A stretch of DNA of 64,000 nucleotides from Pseudomonas synxantha BG33R (GTDB lineage Bacteria; Pseudomonadota; Gammaproteobacteria; Pseudomonadales; Pseudomonadaceae). The notes below the pieces were generated by a model. That model ran no database searches, was not told where the DNA came from, and saw nothing but the letters and a program-made list of their open reading frames with translations. Location: the NCBI RefSeq assembly GCF_000263715.2, contig NZ_CM001514.1:4467674-4531673 (forward strand), read 5' to 3'. Below are positions 7,956-16,465 of the stretch, piece by piece (the stretch's first letter is position 1; each line of letters starts with the position of its first letter). Made by a program: the position numbers and the translations under genes.

Positions 7956-9233
7956 ATGAAAAAAGTAATGCTCAAGACCACACTTAGCCTCGCCGTTGCC
8001 ATGGCATCCTCCCAACTATTCGCCAGCGGCTTTGCCCTGAACGAACAGAGCGTCAGCGGGATGGGTACTGGTTTTGCAGGTCGATCTTCTTCTGCCGATG
8101 ATGCAAGCACTGTGTTCGGTAACCCTGCCGGTATGGCACGCCTGGAAGGTCAACAGATCACCGGCGGCGTTGCAGCCATTGATGCTTCTACTGATATCAG
8201 CGACGTCAGCGGCCGCTCCCGCGGCAGCAACAAAGGTGACATGGTGCCATTCACCGCCGTCCCTTTCGGTTTCTACACCAATAAACTCAACGATCAGTGG
8301 GCTGTCGGCTTCGGTGTCTATGCACCGTTCGGCCTGGTAACCGACTACGAAAGCGGCTTCCAGGGCCGTGGCTTTGGCAGCAAGAGTGAAGTGAAAGTCA
8401 TCACCTTCCAGCCAACGGTCAGCTACGCCTTCAACGACCGTGTTTCCGTTGGTTTTGGCCCGACCATCAACCGCATCGCCGGCACCCTGGAATCAGACCT
8501 GACGCTGAACGCTCTCGCGCCAGACACCAACATCAAGATCAAGGGTGACGACACCGCGCTGGGCTTTAACATCGGCGTGCTGGTACAAGCCACCGATACC
8601 ACCCGCGTCGGCCTGACCTATCACTCCAAGGTCAGCTACAAGCTGGACGGCCACACCGAAGTCACCGCACCAGCCGCGACCGCTGCCGCCCTGCGCAGCA
8701 ATCGCTACGATGCGTCGCTGAAGATCGATACGCCTGAGTCCTACGACCTGTCGGTGACCCAAGACCTGACCGACGCCTGGAAGCTCTATGCAGGTGCAAC
8801 CTGGACACGCTGGAGCCGCTTGAAAGACATCACCGTCAAGAACGACGGCGTGTCCGGCGCAACAGGCGGCGCGCTGGCCCCTGCCTTGGTCGGCACTATC
8901 AAGGAAGACCAGAACTGGCACGATACCTGGGCCTATGCCGTGGGTACTTCTTACCAGCTTACCAAGCAAGTGGTGTTGCGTACCGGCCTGACTTTCGACC
9001 AGTCGCCTACCAACAACACGGATCGTTCGCCACGCATCCCGACCGGCGACCGCACGATCTTCAGCCTGGGCCTGGGCTACGAGGTCATGCCGAACATGAC
9101 CATCGACCTGGCCTACTCCTACCTGAAGGAAGAAGACGTCAAGGTTTCGCGCTCCAACCAATTGGCCAGCTACAACGCCAAGTATGAAAACAGTGCCAAC
9201 GGTTTCGGCCTGGGCATGACCTACAAGTTCTAA
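7956..9233 (+). CDS. FadL/OmpP1/TodX-family outer-membrane transport protein
   Basis: 425 residues with a signal peptide (MKKVMLKTTLSLAVAMASSQLFA, cleavage before SGFALNEQ). The mature N-terminus carries the FadL hallmark: 'FALNEQSVSGMGTGFAGRSS', followed by 'ASTVFGNPAGMARL' with the NPA motif. The rest alternates amphipathic strands and ends in the C-terminal aromatic signature 'GLGMTYKF' of outer-membrane beta barrels. The family moves long-chain fatty acids or other hydrophobic molecules across the outer membrane. Its position next to a glutathione-peroxidase-like gene and an MFS gene matches the PA1286-PA1288 region of P. aeruginosa, where I recall PA1288 being linked to oxylipin export. 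A GGAG site precedes the start. Confidence 0.93.
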   Translation: MKKVMLKTTLSLAVAMASSQLFASGFALNEQSVSGMGTGFAGRSSSADDASTVFGNPAGMARLEGQQITGGVAAIDASTDISDVSGRSRGSNKGDMVPFTAVPFGFYTNKLNDQWAVGFGVYAPFGLVTDYESGFQGRGFGSKSEVKVITFQPTVSYAFNDRVSVGFGPTINRIAGTLESDLTLNALAPDTNIKIKGDDTALGFNIGVLVQATDTTRVGLTYHSKVSYKLDGHTEVTAPAATAAALRSNRYDASLKIDTPESYDLSVTQDLTDAWKLYAGATWTRWSRLKDITVKNDGVSGATGGALAPALVGTIKEDQNWHDTWAYAVGTSYQLTKQVVLRTGLTFDQSPTNNTDRSPRIPTGDRTIFSLGLGYEVMPNMTIDLAYSYLKEEDVKVSRSNQLASYNAKYENSANGFGLGMTYKF

Positions 9234-9246
9234 ACCGCGGCCGTAT

Positions 9247-9286
9247 AAAAAAGCCCCGCTCTCCTGTGAAGGAGGCGGGGCTTTTC
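9247..9286. terminator. Bidirectional terminator between fadL-like and peroxidase genes
   Basis: A-rich and T-rich flanks surround the stem AAGCCCCGC / GCGGGGCTT, with an internal CTCC/GGAG extension. It lies between two converging genes and can serve both. Confidence 0.92.
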
Positions 9287-9298
9287 AATGCCCGCGAA

Positions 9299-9850
9299 TC
9301 AGGGTTTGGATGCTATCGCCTGCTCCACCGCCTTGATCAACTCCGGGCTGTCCGGCTTGGTCAGGCTGGAAAAGCTGGCGACAACATTGCCCTGGCGGTC
9401 AACCACGTACTTGTAGAAGTTCCACTTCGGCGCCGCGTCGGCCTGCTCGGCAAGGACCTTGAACAGATGCACCGCATCCGGCCCCTTGACCTTCTGCGGC
9501 TCGGTCATGGTGAAGGTCACGCCATAATTCACGTAACAGACCTTGGCGGTCTCCTCCCCGGTCTTGGCTTCCTGCTTGAAGTCATCGGACGGCACGCCAA
9601 TCACTTCCAGGCCTTCGCCCTTATAGCGTTGATATAAGCCTTCCAGGCCCTTGAACTGCGGGGCAAAGCCGCAGAAGCTCGCCGTATTGACGATCACCAA
9701 GGGTTTGCCAGCGAATTGCTGGCACAGGTCAATGGATTCCTTGGCCCGCAGTTTGGGCAATTGGCCCGTAAGCAGCGACGGGCAGCTGGCGGCCATGGCC
9801 ACGCTGCCAACAGCCATGAGGACGGGTACAGCGAGCCAGCGCATCAACAT
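9299..9850 (-). CDS. Secreted glutathione-peroxidase-like thiol peroxidase
   Basis: 183 residues. The N-terminal signal peptide ([20 protein letters not shown]) predicts export to the periplasm. The GPx fold motifs are present: the peroxidatic Cys in '[20 protein letters not shown]' and the Trp in 'WNFYKYVVD'. The usual NQF motif, which supplies a catalytic Gln, is replaced by 'SDDFKQE', so the classical tetrad is incomplete. ATG 9850 is favoured by AAGGA about 8 bases upstream; TTG 9856 and ATG 9844 are alternatives. It probably reduces peroxides using a thioredoxin-like partner; the substrate is not known. Confidence 0.88.
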   Translation of the reverse strand: MLMRWLAVPVLMAVGSVAMAASCPSLLTGQLPKLRAKESIDLCQQFAGKPLVIVNTASFCGFAPQFKGLEGLYQRYKGEGLEVIGVPSDDFKQEAKTGEETAKVCYVNYGVTFTMTEPQKVKGPDAVHLFKVLAEQADAAPKWNFYKYVVDRQGNVVASFSSLTKPDSPELIKAVEQAIASKP

Positions 9851-9884
9851 GATCAAAGTCCTTGAGTCAGTTCAGGCATTGAAC

Positions 9885-10004
9885 TTAACAGATCGCCATG
9901 CCCAGTTGCATCAACGCCAGGCCACCTTGCTGCCAACCCCACCAGGCCAGTAGCAACAGAAGCAACCCTGCCGCTATCACCATCAAGCGCACCGCTACCC
10001 TCAT
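9885..10004 (-). CDS. 39-residue single-helix membrane peptide, translationally coupled to the MFS gene
   Basis: An unlisted short gene of 40 codons including TAA. Its ATG (10004-10002) overlaps the TGA of the upstream MFS gene as ATGA. A strong GGAGG lies 4 bases before the ATG, inside the last codons of the MFS gene. The product is basic at the N-terminus (MRVAVR) and then has one hydrophobic helix with poly-Leu (VIAAGLLLLLLAWWGW) and a short tail ending in Cys. Tight coupling suggests a small accessory subunit of the transporter; that role is inference. Confidence 0.68.
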   Translation of the reverse strand: MRVAVRLMVIAAGLLLLLLAWWGWQQGGLALMQLGMAIC

Positions 10005-11209
10005 GCCGCCTCCATCTGCGCCTGCACACGCGCCACTGGCCGCTCACGCACCGGCCAGTTCAAGGCCGCGGCGAGCAGGCTGAGCAGAATCGCCACCTGC
10101 CAGATCAAATCGTAGTTGCCGGTTCGATCATAGACCACCCCGCCCAGCCAGCCGCCTAGGAACGAGCCGAGTTGATGGAACAGGAACACAATCCCACCGA
10201 GCATCGAGAGGTTGCGTACACCAAACAACGTCGCGACGGTGCCGTTGGTCAGCGGCACGGTGGACAACCACAGAAACCCCATCGCCATGCCAAACAGATA
10301 GGCCTTCACTTCAGTGACTGGCGCCCACAGGAACAACACAATCACCACCGCCCGCAGCAGGTACAGACCAGTCAGCAAGCGCGGCTTGGACATGCGCCCG
10401 CCCAGCCAGCCAGCGGTATAGGTGCCAAATACATTGAACAGACCGATCAAGGCCAGCACCGTGGTGCCCACCGTGGCCGGCAGATGTTGGTCGACCAGGT
10501 ACGCTGGCAAGTGCACACCGATAAACACAACCTGGAACCCGCACACAAAAAAACCAAAAGACAGCAGCCAGAACCCGGAGTGAGAGCAGGCTTCCTTCAA
10601 CGCTTCGCGCAGGGTTTGCTGACCGACCGTGACCGGCAACGGCCGGTCCTTGAGCATGGCAACCAGCGGCAGGATCAACGCCACCATCAAGCCCAACGCC
10701 AGCAACGCTGCGGACCAGCCCAGCCAACCGATCAAGCCGAGGGTGCCGGGCACCATGGCGAACTGGCCGAAGGACCCGGCCGCGCTGGCAATGCCCATGG
10801 CCATGCTGCGTTTTTCCGGCGGTACGGCGCGGCCGACCACACCGAGAATCACTGAAAACGAGGTACCGGACAGGCCGATGCCAATCAGCAAGCCTGCACT
10901 CAGGGACAATGACCACGCGGAGTCGGACATCCCCATCAGCACCAGGCCCACGGCGTACAACACGCCGCCGACAAACACCGCTCTGGTTGCGCCGAAACGG
11001 TCGGCCAAGGCGCCGGTAAACGGCTGCGCCAGGCCCCAGATCAAGTTCTGCAAGGCAATGGCGAAGGCGAAGGTCTCACGCCCCCAGCCGAATTCGCTGC
11101 TCATCGGCGCCAGAAACAGGCCGAAGCCATGCCGTACGCCCAAGGACAACGCCAGGATCAGCGCACTCCCCACAAGGATCCAACCGCTGGTGCGCCACAT
11201 CGAGGTCAT
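10001..11209 (-). CDS. MFS transporter
   Basis: 402 residues with 12 predicted hydrophobic segments. The MFS motif between helices 2 and 3 is visible ('GALADRFGATRAVFVGG'), as is 'GWLGGRMSKPRLLTG' between helices 8 and 9. It resembles the monocarboxylate/oxalate-formate-like branch; the substrate is unknown. It corresponds by position to PA1286 of P. aeruginosa. It is transcribed away from the marR-type gene located upstream on the same strand, and a perfect 16-base palindrome lies 17 bases before its start, so the neighbouring MarR protein very likely controls it. Confidence 0.9.
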   Translation of the reverse strand: MTSMWRTSGWILVGSALILALSLGVRHGFGLFLAPMSSEFGWGRETFAFAIALQNLIWGLAQPFTGALADRFGATRAVFVGGVLYAVGLVLMGMSDSAWSLSLSAGLLIGIGLSGTSFSVILGVVGRAVPPEKRSMAMGIASAAGSFGQFAMVPGTLGLIGWLGWSAALLALGLMVALILPLVAMLKDRPLPVTVGQQTLREALKEACSHSGFWLLSFGFFVCGFQVVFIGVHLPAYLVDQHLPATVGTTVLALIGLFNVFGTYTAGWLGGRMSKPRLLTGLYLLRAVVIVLFLWAPVTEVKAYLFGMAMGFLWLSTVPLTNGTVATLFGVRNLSMLGGIVFLFHQLGSFLGGWLGGVVYDRTGNYDLIWQVAILLSLLAAALNWPVRERPVARVQAQMEAA

Positions 11210-11225
11210 TTTTTATTCTCCGCTC

Positions 11226-11241
11226 GCGGGTATATACCCGC
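11226..11241. promoter_or_regulatory. Perfect palindrome, probable MarR operator of the MFS gene
   Basis: GCGGGTATATACCCGC is a perfect 16-base palindrome just upstream of the MFS start. The core TATATACCCG occurs again in front of the marR-type gene (11672-11687), linking both sites to one regulator. Confidence 0.8.
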
Positions 11242-11263
11242 TTGTAGTCGAACAAACCGCCGT

Positions 11264-11668
11264 TCAGGCGAGTTCATCCAGCAAGGCCAACAAGGTTTCG
11301 CGCTTTTCAGCGCCGAGCTTATCAATCAGCTTCTGTTGCGCCGCTTCCCATGCCGGCAACGCGGCGGCCAATCGCTGCTGGCCACTTTCAGTCAACAGCA
11401 CAAGGCGGTTTCGCAGGTCATCGCCCTCGACCAATTGCACCAACCCCTCGCCTTCCAGGACACGCAGGTTGCGCCCCAGGGTGCTGCGATCCAGGCCCAT
11501 GGCTTCGGCCAGGCTGGAAATGCTCGGTTGGTCGAGGCGCTGCAGGTTACACAGCAAAGAATACTGGGCGACGTTGATCCCGAAGCCGTCGAGAGCGCCG
11601 TCGTAATGCCTGCTGACGCCACGGGCGGCGCGTCGCAGGTTGGTGCATAAACATTGGGAAGCAAGCAT
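11264..11668 (-). CDS. MarR-family transcriptional regulator
   Basis: 134 residues with a winged helix-turn-helix: 'LCNLQRLDQPSISSLAEAMG' leads into 'LDRSTLGRNLRVLEGEGLV' as the recognition helix, and the wing is 'DDLRNRLVLLTESGQQRL'. The N-terminal 'QCLCTNLRRAARGVSRHYD' with two Cys is typical of a subgroup that may sense oxidants through thiols. It sits upstream of and on the same strand as the MFS gene. A copy of the operator core lies 4 bases before its start, so autoregulation is likely. The ribosome binding site before ATG 11668 is poor because the operator occupies that space. Confidence 0.9.
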   Translation of the reverse strand: MLASQCLCTNLRRAARGVSRHYDGALDGFGINVAQYSLLCNLQRLDQPSISSLAEAMGLDRSTLGRNLRVLEGEGLVQLVEGDDLRNRLVLLTESGQQRLAAALPAWEAAQQKLIDKLGAEKRETLLALLDELA

Positions 11669-11671
11669 AGA

Positions 11672-11687
11672 GCGTGTATATACCCGG
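11672..11687. promoter_or_regulatory. Second MarR operator copy, before the regulator's own start
   Basis: GCGTGTATATACCCGG shares the core TATATACCCG with the perfect palindrome at 11226-11241, with one changed base in each outer half. It directly abuts the marR start, consistent with repression of its own gene. Confidence 0.7.
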
Positions 11688-11710
11688 AGTTAAGGAATTG
11701 CAAGAAAGCG

Positions 11711-12445
11711 TTACAGCGCCAACCCGACCAGGACAGCGACTTCCAGCAGCTCCAACAGCGCGCCTGCCGTGTCGCCCGTGGTACCGCCAAGGCGCCTGAT
11801 CATCAAGTAACGCAGCCACACAAAGCACAGCACCGCCAGCAATACCGCAATGCCACCGTTGAAACCACCGATCAGGATGCAGGTCAATCCGCTGAGGATC
11901 AGCACCTGCTGGCCGACAATCCGCGGTAAGTAGTCCGACAAGGCCTGGCCCAACCCTCCTGCCCGCACATAGCGCGTGGTAAGAAACAGCGCCAGCATCG
12001 AAGCCCGTCCGATCAACGGCGCCAGGATCAGGGCGGCGCCATTATGCTGCTCGATCAAGGCCACCAACGCGCTGAACTTGAGCAATAGCACCAAGCCCAG
12101 GGTAACCACCGCAATCGGCCCGCTGCGCGGATCTTTCATGATACTGAGCGTGCGTTCGCGATCACCAAAGCCACCCAACCAGGCATCGGCGCTGTCCGCC
12201 AGGCCATCCAGGTGCAGGCCACCGCTGAGCAGCACCCAGGCCGTCAGCAACAGCGCGGCGTGCAGCAGCAAGGGCGCGCCCATCAATACCAGGTTCAACC
12301 CCCACAGCAATAGACCGAACAGCAGTCCCACCAGCGGATAAAACAGTAACGAACGGCCTAGCTCCTGAGGCTGCGGCATACCCGGCAAGCGGATCGGCAG
12401 GCAGCTGAGAAATTGCAGGGCAATCCAGAACGGCAACATCGTCAC
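11711..12445 (-). CDS. cobS: Adenosylcobinamide-GDP ribazoletransferase (cobalamin synthase)
   Basis: 244 residues, an integral membrane protein with about 6-7 hydrophobic segments. It carries the CobS metal-binding signature 'GLHLDGLADSADAWLGG' and 'RERTLSIMKDPRSGPIAV'. It joins adenosylcobinamide-GDP with alpha-ribazole or its 5'-phosphate, the last assembly step of adenosylcobalamin. The gene is called cobV in the Pseudomonas naming scheme. Its ATG overlaps the cobC stop as ATGA. It is the last cob gene in the run. Confidence 0.96.
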   Translation of the reverse strand: MTMLPFWIALQFLSCLPIRLPGMPQPQELGRSLLFYPLVGLLFGLLLWGLNLVLMGAPLLLHAALLLTAWVLLSGGLHLDGLADSADAWLGGFGDRERTLSIMKDPRSGPIAVVTLGLVLLLKFSALVALIEQHNGAALILAPLIGRASMLALFLTTRYVRAGGLGQALSDYLPRIVGQQVLILSGLTCILIGGFNGGIAVLLAVLCFVWLRYLMIRRLGGTTGDTAGALLELLEVAVLVGLAL

Positions 12446-13017
12446 GATCCTTCTTTCAGTACGCCGTCGGCACCGACCTGCAGGCTGAAAAGCGCGCCGT
12501 GGCCGACCTCGACGTTCAGCAGTTGCTCGCGCGGCATCCCACGCGCCCGGGCCAGCAGCAGGCGCATCACGCCGCCATGGCTGACCAACAACACGCGCTG
12601 GCCGGCGTAAGCCTGATGCAGGCGTGACACCGCGCCGAGCACCCGCTCGGAAAATGCACTGACAGGCTCGCCTTGGGGCGGCGTGAACGCATAGGGATCG
12701 GCCCAGAACAAACCCAGCCCTTCGGCATCGGTCTCCATCAGCGCCGCGGCGCTCTGGCCTTCCCAGGCACCGAAGTGGAGTTCTTGCAAAGCCGGCTCAA
12801 GGCTGACCGGCAGGCCGAGCTGTGCTCCCAGCTCCTGGGCAAACAAGGCGCAGCGTTGCAACGGTGAGCCGATCAACCGATCCCATGGCCCCTGCCCCAC
12901 CACCGCGGCTCGCATCTGCTCCCAGCCCCTGGCGGTCAAGGCATCGTCCAGGCTGCCGCGCAGGCCGCCGCCCAGCTCGGTTTCGCCGTGGCGCAGCAGG
13001 TCCAGGTGCAGGGTCAT
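12442..13017 (-). CDS. cobC: Alpha-ribazole-5'-phosphate phosphatase (histidine phosphatase family)
   Basis: 191 residues. The phosphoglycerate-mutase-type catalytic motif 'LLRHGETE' lies near the N-terminus, with the second Arg and Glu in 'LIGSPLQRC' and '[12 protein letters not shown]' and the second His in '[14 protein letters not shown]'. It removes phosphate from alpha-ribazole-5'-phosphate or from adenosylcobalamin-5'-phosphate. ATG 13017 overlaps the cobT stop (ATGA) and the cobC stop overlaps cobS. The open frame extends upstream to 13230, but that part is antisense-like and lacks the family's N-terminus. Confidence 0.93.
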   Translation of the reverse strand: MTLHLDLLRHGETELGGGLRGSLDDALTARGWEQMRAAVVGQGPWDRLIGSPLQRCALFAQELGAQLGLPVSLEPALQELHFGAWEGQSAAALMETDAEGLGLFWADPYAFTPPQGEPVSAFSERVLGAVSRLHQAYAGQRVLLVSHGGVMRLLLARARGMPREQLLNVEVGHGALFSLQVGADGVLKEGS

Positions 13018-14069
13018 GCGGGGCGATCTGCCACGGCCGCTTCGGCGAAGGTTGCCATCTGCCCGTGCAACGCACAGGCCAAACGCAACAACGGCACCGC
13101 CAGCGCCGCGCCGCTGCCTTCGCCCAGGCGCAAGCCCAGTTCCAGTAGCGGTTCGGCATCCAGGCTGTGCAACACATGGCGATGGCCCGGCTCGGCACCG
13201 CGATGCCCGAACACCAGCCATTCGCGGCACGCCGGGTTCAAGCGCACCGCCACCAGCGCCGCAACGCTGCAGATAAACCCATCCACCAGCACCACGATAC
13301 CTGCCTGCGCACAGGCCAGGTAAGCGCCAACCAACGCGGCAATTTCAAAACCGCCGAGATTGAACAGCGTTTGCAACGCATCACCCCGTTGCCCGGCATG
13401 CAGCGCCAAAGCGCGCTCGATGACCGCGACCTTGTGGCTGACGCCCGCTGCATTCAAACCTGTGCCAGGGCCAGTCAGGTCGCTCACCTGGCAATCCAGC
13501 AATGCACAGGCCAACGCGCTGGCCGCGGTGGTATTGCCGATACCCATCTCGCCGCCGATAAACACCTGCGTACCGCGTTCCAGAGCGCGGTGCGCGCTGT
13601 CTCGGCCGGCTTGCAATGCCAACAGCCCCTGAGCCTGGGTCATCGCCGGGCCATCAACAAAGTTGGCCGTGCCCGCGCCGATATTCACATGACGCACGCC
13701 GGGCAAGTTCAGCGAGGGCGTCACTGTGCCAAGATCAATCACTTCCAGTTGCGCATCCAGTTGCCGCGCCAACACGCTGATCGCCGCACCACCACTGACG
13801 AAGTTTTGCAGCATCTGCCCGGTCACTTCCTGGGGAAATGCCGACACGCCTTCGGCGACCACACCGTGATCACCGGCAAAAATCGCGATCCACAGTTGCT
13901 CCACCGACGGCTTGACCTGGCCCTGCAAACCCGCCAGTTGCACCGCCAGCGCTTCCAGCTGGCCGAGGGAACCGGCGGGCTTGGTCAATTGTTGCTGACG
14001 CGCCAGCGCCTGCTCATGAGCAGCGGCATCAATGGCCTTGCAGGGGTTGAGCCACCAGGAGTCCGTCAT
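13014..14069 (-). CDS. cobT: Nicotinate-nucleotide-dimethylbenzimidazole phosphoribosyltransferase
   Basis: 351 residues, the usual CobT length. Family landmarks: '[18 protein letters not shown]' near the N-terminus, '[20 protein letters not shown]', '[18 protein letters not shown]' and '[15 protein letters not shown]'. It makes alpha-ribazole-5'-phosphate from nicotinate mononucleotide and dimethylbenzimidazole, the latter made by BluB encoded in the same cluster. It is called cobU in the Pseudomonas scheme. ATG 14069 overlaps the upstream stop as ATGA. Confidence 0.96.
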   Translation of the reverse strand: MTDSWWLNPCKAIDAAAHEQALARQQQLTKPAGSLGQLEALAVQLAGLQGQVKPSVEQLWIAIFAGDHGVVAEGVSAFPQEVTGQMLQNFVSGGAAISVLARQLDAQLEVIDLGTVTPSLNLPGVRHVNIGAGTANFVDGPAMTQAQGLLALQAGRDSAHRALERGTQVFIGGEMGIGNTTAASALACALLDCQVSDLTGPGTGLNAAGVSHKVAVIERALALHAGQRGDALQTLFNLGGFEIAALVGAYLACAQAGIVVLVDGFICSVAALVAVRLNPACREWLVFGHRGAEPGHRHVLHSLDAEPLLELGLRLGEGSGAALAVPLLRLACALHGQMATFAEAAVADRPA

Positions 14070-14587
14070 AACGCAGTACCTTTCAAAGTCAGGGGCAGGC
14101 CGGCAACCGTCAACACCACACGCTGACACCGCTCGGCCAAGGCTTGATGCAGCCAACCGGCTTCATCCACATAGCGGCGAGTCAATTCGCCCAGCGGCAC
14201 GACACCCAGACCGGTCTCGTTGCTGACAAAAATGATTTCACCTGGTAGCGAGGCCAGGGTTTGCAGCAGTTGATCGCGCTCGAACACCAGACGATCGCTA
14301 TCGTCGAGCATCAGCAGATTGGTCAGCCATAACGTCAGGCAATCCACCAACAGGCAGCGGTCGGTAGCGGCGTTTTCACGCAGCACATGCGCCAGCTCGA
14401 TGGGTTCTTCAATCAGCCCCCAATGATCCGGGCGACGTTCGCGATGCAGCGCCACCCGCTGATTCATTTCACCATCCAGCGGCTGGCTGGTGGCGATATA
14501 AGTGACCGGCAAAGCGCTGTCGCAGGCGAGCTTTTCAGCCAGGCGACTCTTGCCCGAGCGGGCACCACCCAAGATCAGTTGGAGCAT
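14066..14587 (-). CDS. cobU: Bifunctional adenosylcobinamide kinase / cobinamide-phosphate guanylyltransferase
   Basis: 173 residues starting at ATG 14587 ([20 protein letters not shown]). The first motif is the Walker A P-loop 'GGARSGKS', and 'DCLTLWLTN' and '[20 protein letters not shown]' are CobU signatures; the His in '[12 protein letters not shown]' is the likely GMP acceptor. It phosphorylates adenosylcobinamide and transfers GMP. It is cobP in the Pseudomonas scheme. It is the first gene after the 426-base repeat-bearing gap that splits the cluster, so it might have its own promoter there. The ribosome binding site (AGGG about 9 bases upstream) is weak. Confidence 0.95.
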   Translation of the reverse strand: MLQLILGGARSGKSRLAEKLACDSALPVTYIATSQPLDGEMNQRVALHRERRPDHWGLIEEPIELAHVLRENAATDRCLLVDCLTLWLTNLLMLDDSDRLVFERDQLLQTLASLPGEIIFVSNETGLGVVPLGELTRRYVDEAGWLHQALAERCQRVVLTVAGLPLTLKGTAL

Positions 14588-15013
14588 GGAATTAGCCCTG
14601 TAAAAGTCAAAGGTGGAGCGCAAAACCAGAATGAATGCGGCGCTTTACGTAACCACGATGCGCAGCGAGCCGCTCTTGATTTTGCTTTTGATCTTAGGCG
14701 CCCCGTTAAACCACACTGGCCGAACGCAGGCTTGAATCCGTGGGTAACCCGGCAGGACGCCGGGTTAGCCGTCCTGGGCCAGGGATGGCCCATGACGGCG
14801 GCCCACGGATTCAAGCCTGCGTTCGGGCACACCGAGCCTAGGCGAGGTGCCGAGTGGTGGGGCAAGAGCGTTTTGGTTACTTTTGCGCTTTTCAAAAGTG
14901 ACCCGCTGTAAGAGCGGAACCATAAGTGGCCGTTACCGCAGCAATGGATATGTACACCGACAGGCCGCCATCGGGAGCAAGCCCCCTCCCACATTTGCAT
15001 CGCGTACACACTG
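14588..15013. repeat. Intergenic repeat element with cruciform core between cobQ and cobU
   Basis: This gap holds no gene. Its core is a perfect 25-base inverted repeat (arms 14720-14744 and 14802-14826) whose spacer itself folds into two hairpins: TAACCCGGC/GCCGGGTTA at 14745-14767, and GCCGTC-CTGGGCC/GGCCCAT-GACGGC at 14768-14799. Together they form a cloverleaf-like cruciform. The flanks ('CCACCACTCGG' complement, 'GGTTACTTTTGC') belong to an intergenic repeat family that I recall recurring across fluorescent Pseudomonas genomes. A REP follows at 14969-14995. Open frames across it are artefacts. Confidence 0.75.
14969..14995. repeat. REP element downstream of the cruciform repeat
   Basis: One copy of [24 protein letters not shown] REP, with GGGAG / CTCCC arms around AAGC. 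It lies just after the cobQ stop on the minus strand. Confidence 0.85.
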
Positions 15014-16465
15014 TTAAATCCCACATAGGTTGCGCAACAAATCGGTGTCCAAATGGTGTTCAACCAGATCCGCCAACCGTTCGATATCACGCTCGCGCAA
15101 CCCGTGATAATCCACCTCTTGCACCTCCTGCAATCCGGCCCACCGCAGCAAGGCACTGCACGCCGCCGGTGTTTCGAACAGCCCGTGCAGGTAGGTGCCG
15201 AGAATCTGCCCGTCAGCACTCAGCGCGCCATCGCTGCGACCATCGTCCAGCAGCACCGCAGCGCTGAGCAGGGCATCGCCTGATGTCACACCCGCGTGAA
15301 TCTCATATCCGCTCACTTCAGCATCTTCGAGCACCAAGCGTCCGCGCACATTGCGCAGTTGCTTGTGCTCCTCCAGCGTTGTAGTAAACGCCAGCAGCCC
15401 GAGGCCGGCACTGGACCCGGCCACACCCTCCAGCCCAAGCGGGTCATGCACCTGCTCACCCAGCATCTGCAACCCGCCGCAGATCCCCAGCACCTTGCCG
15501 CCATAACGCAGATGCCGCGCCACGGCCGCATCCCAGCCATTGGCGCGCAAGAAGGCCAGATCGCTGCGTACGCTTTTGGAGCCAGGCAGGATGATCAGGT
15601 CAGCCGCAGGTATCGCCTGGCCCGGCCCGACAAACTGCAAATCCACCTGCGGGTGCAGGCGCAGCGGGTCAAAGTCAGTGTGATTGCTGATACGCGGCAA
15701 CACCGGCACCACCACCTTGAGCACGTGGGCGGCCTTGTCGATCTGGCGCTGGTCGATGCCGTCTTCCGCCTCCAGGTGCAGGTCCATCACATAGGGCAAC
15801 ACGCCGACGACCGGCTTGCCGGTGCGCGCCTCCAGCCAATCCAGGCCAGGCTGCAACAGCGCGATATCACCGCGAAAACGGTTGATGATGAAGCCCTTGA
15901 CCCGTGCCTGCTCGCTGGGCGACAGCAATTCCAGGGTGCCGACCAGATGGGCAAACACGCCGCCGCGATTGATATCGGCGATCAACAGCACCGGGCAATC
16001 CACCGCTTCGGCGAAGCCCATGTTGGCGATGTCATTGGCGCGCAGGTTGATCTCGGCCGGGGAGCCCGCGCCTTCGACCATCACCACCGGGTAGGCTTGG
16101 CTCAACCGTGCGTGGGAAGCCAGCACCGCCTGCATCGCAATGGCTTTGTAGTCGTGATAGGCCACGGCGTTCATGCTGGTCACGGCGCGACCGTGGATGA
16201 TCACTTGCGAGCCGGTGTCGCTGTTGGGCTTGAGCAGCACCGGGTTCATGTCGGTGTGGGGTGCCAGGTTGGCGGCCTGGGCCTGCACCGCCTGGGCGCG
16301 GCCGATCTCGCCGCCTTCGGCCGTCACCGCGCTGTTGAGCGCCATGTTCTGCGGTTTGAACGGCACCACCGCAACACCCTGACGCACCAGCCAACGGCAC
16401 AGCGCGGTCACCAGGGTACTCTTGCCGGCGTCGGAGGTAGTGCCCTGCACCATCAGCGTACTCAT
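15014..16465 (-). CDS. cobQ: Cobyric acid synthase
   Basis: 483 residues. The N-terminal dethiobiotin-synthase-like ATPase has the P-loop '[20 protein letters not shown]' and '[11 protein letters not shown]'. The C-terminal class I glutamine amidotransferase domain has the nucleophile Cys in '[11 protein letters not shown]' and the His in 'GTYLHGLFE'. It amidates the b, d, e and g carboxylates of adenosyl-cobyrinate diamide. ATG 16465 overlaps the stop of the preceding gene (ATGA). The open frame upstream of 16465 is an antisense artefact of the aminotransferase gene. Confidence 0.96.
   Translation of the reverse strand: MSTLMVQGTTSDAGKSTLVTALCRWLVRQGVAVVPFKPQNMALNSAVTAEGGEIGRAQAVQAQAANLAPHTDMNPVLLKPNSDTGSQVIIHGRAVTSMNAVAYHDYKAIAMQAVLASHARLSQAYPVVMVEGAGSPAEINLRANDIANMGFAEAVDCPVLLIADINRGGVFAHLVGTLELLSPSEQARVKGFIINRFRGDIALLQPGLDWLEARTGKPVVGVLPYVMDLHLEAEDGIDQRQIDKAAHVLKVVVPVLPRISNHTDFDPLRLHPQVDLQFVGPGQAIPAADLIILPGSKSVRSDLAFLRANGWDAAVARHLRYGGKVLGICGGLQMLGEQVHDPLGLEGVAGSSAGLGLLAFTTTLEEHKQLRNVRGRLVLEDAEVSGYEIHAGVTSGDALLSAAVLLDDGRSDGALSADGQILGTYLHGLFETPAACSALLRWAGLQEVQEVDYHGLRERDIERLADLVEHHLDTDLLRNLCGI

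Noticed and set aside
12442..13230. A longer CobC starting at 13230
   Set aside because: The extra 71 residues are antisense-frame readings of cobT and precede the well-defined [12 protein letters not shown] start, which has an ATGA overlap.
14575..15219. A 214-codon minus-strand open frame spanning the cobQ-cobU gap
   Set aside because: It is produced by the cruciform repeat and part of the antisense of cobQ. It contains 'AGLNPWAAVMGHPW', a translation of the repeat rather than a conserved protein domain.
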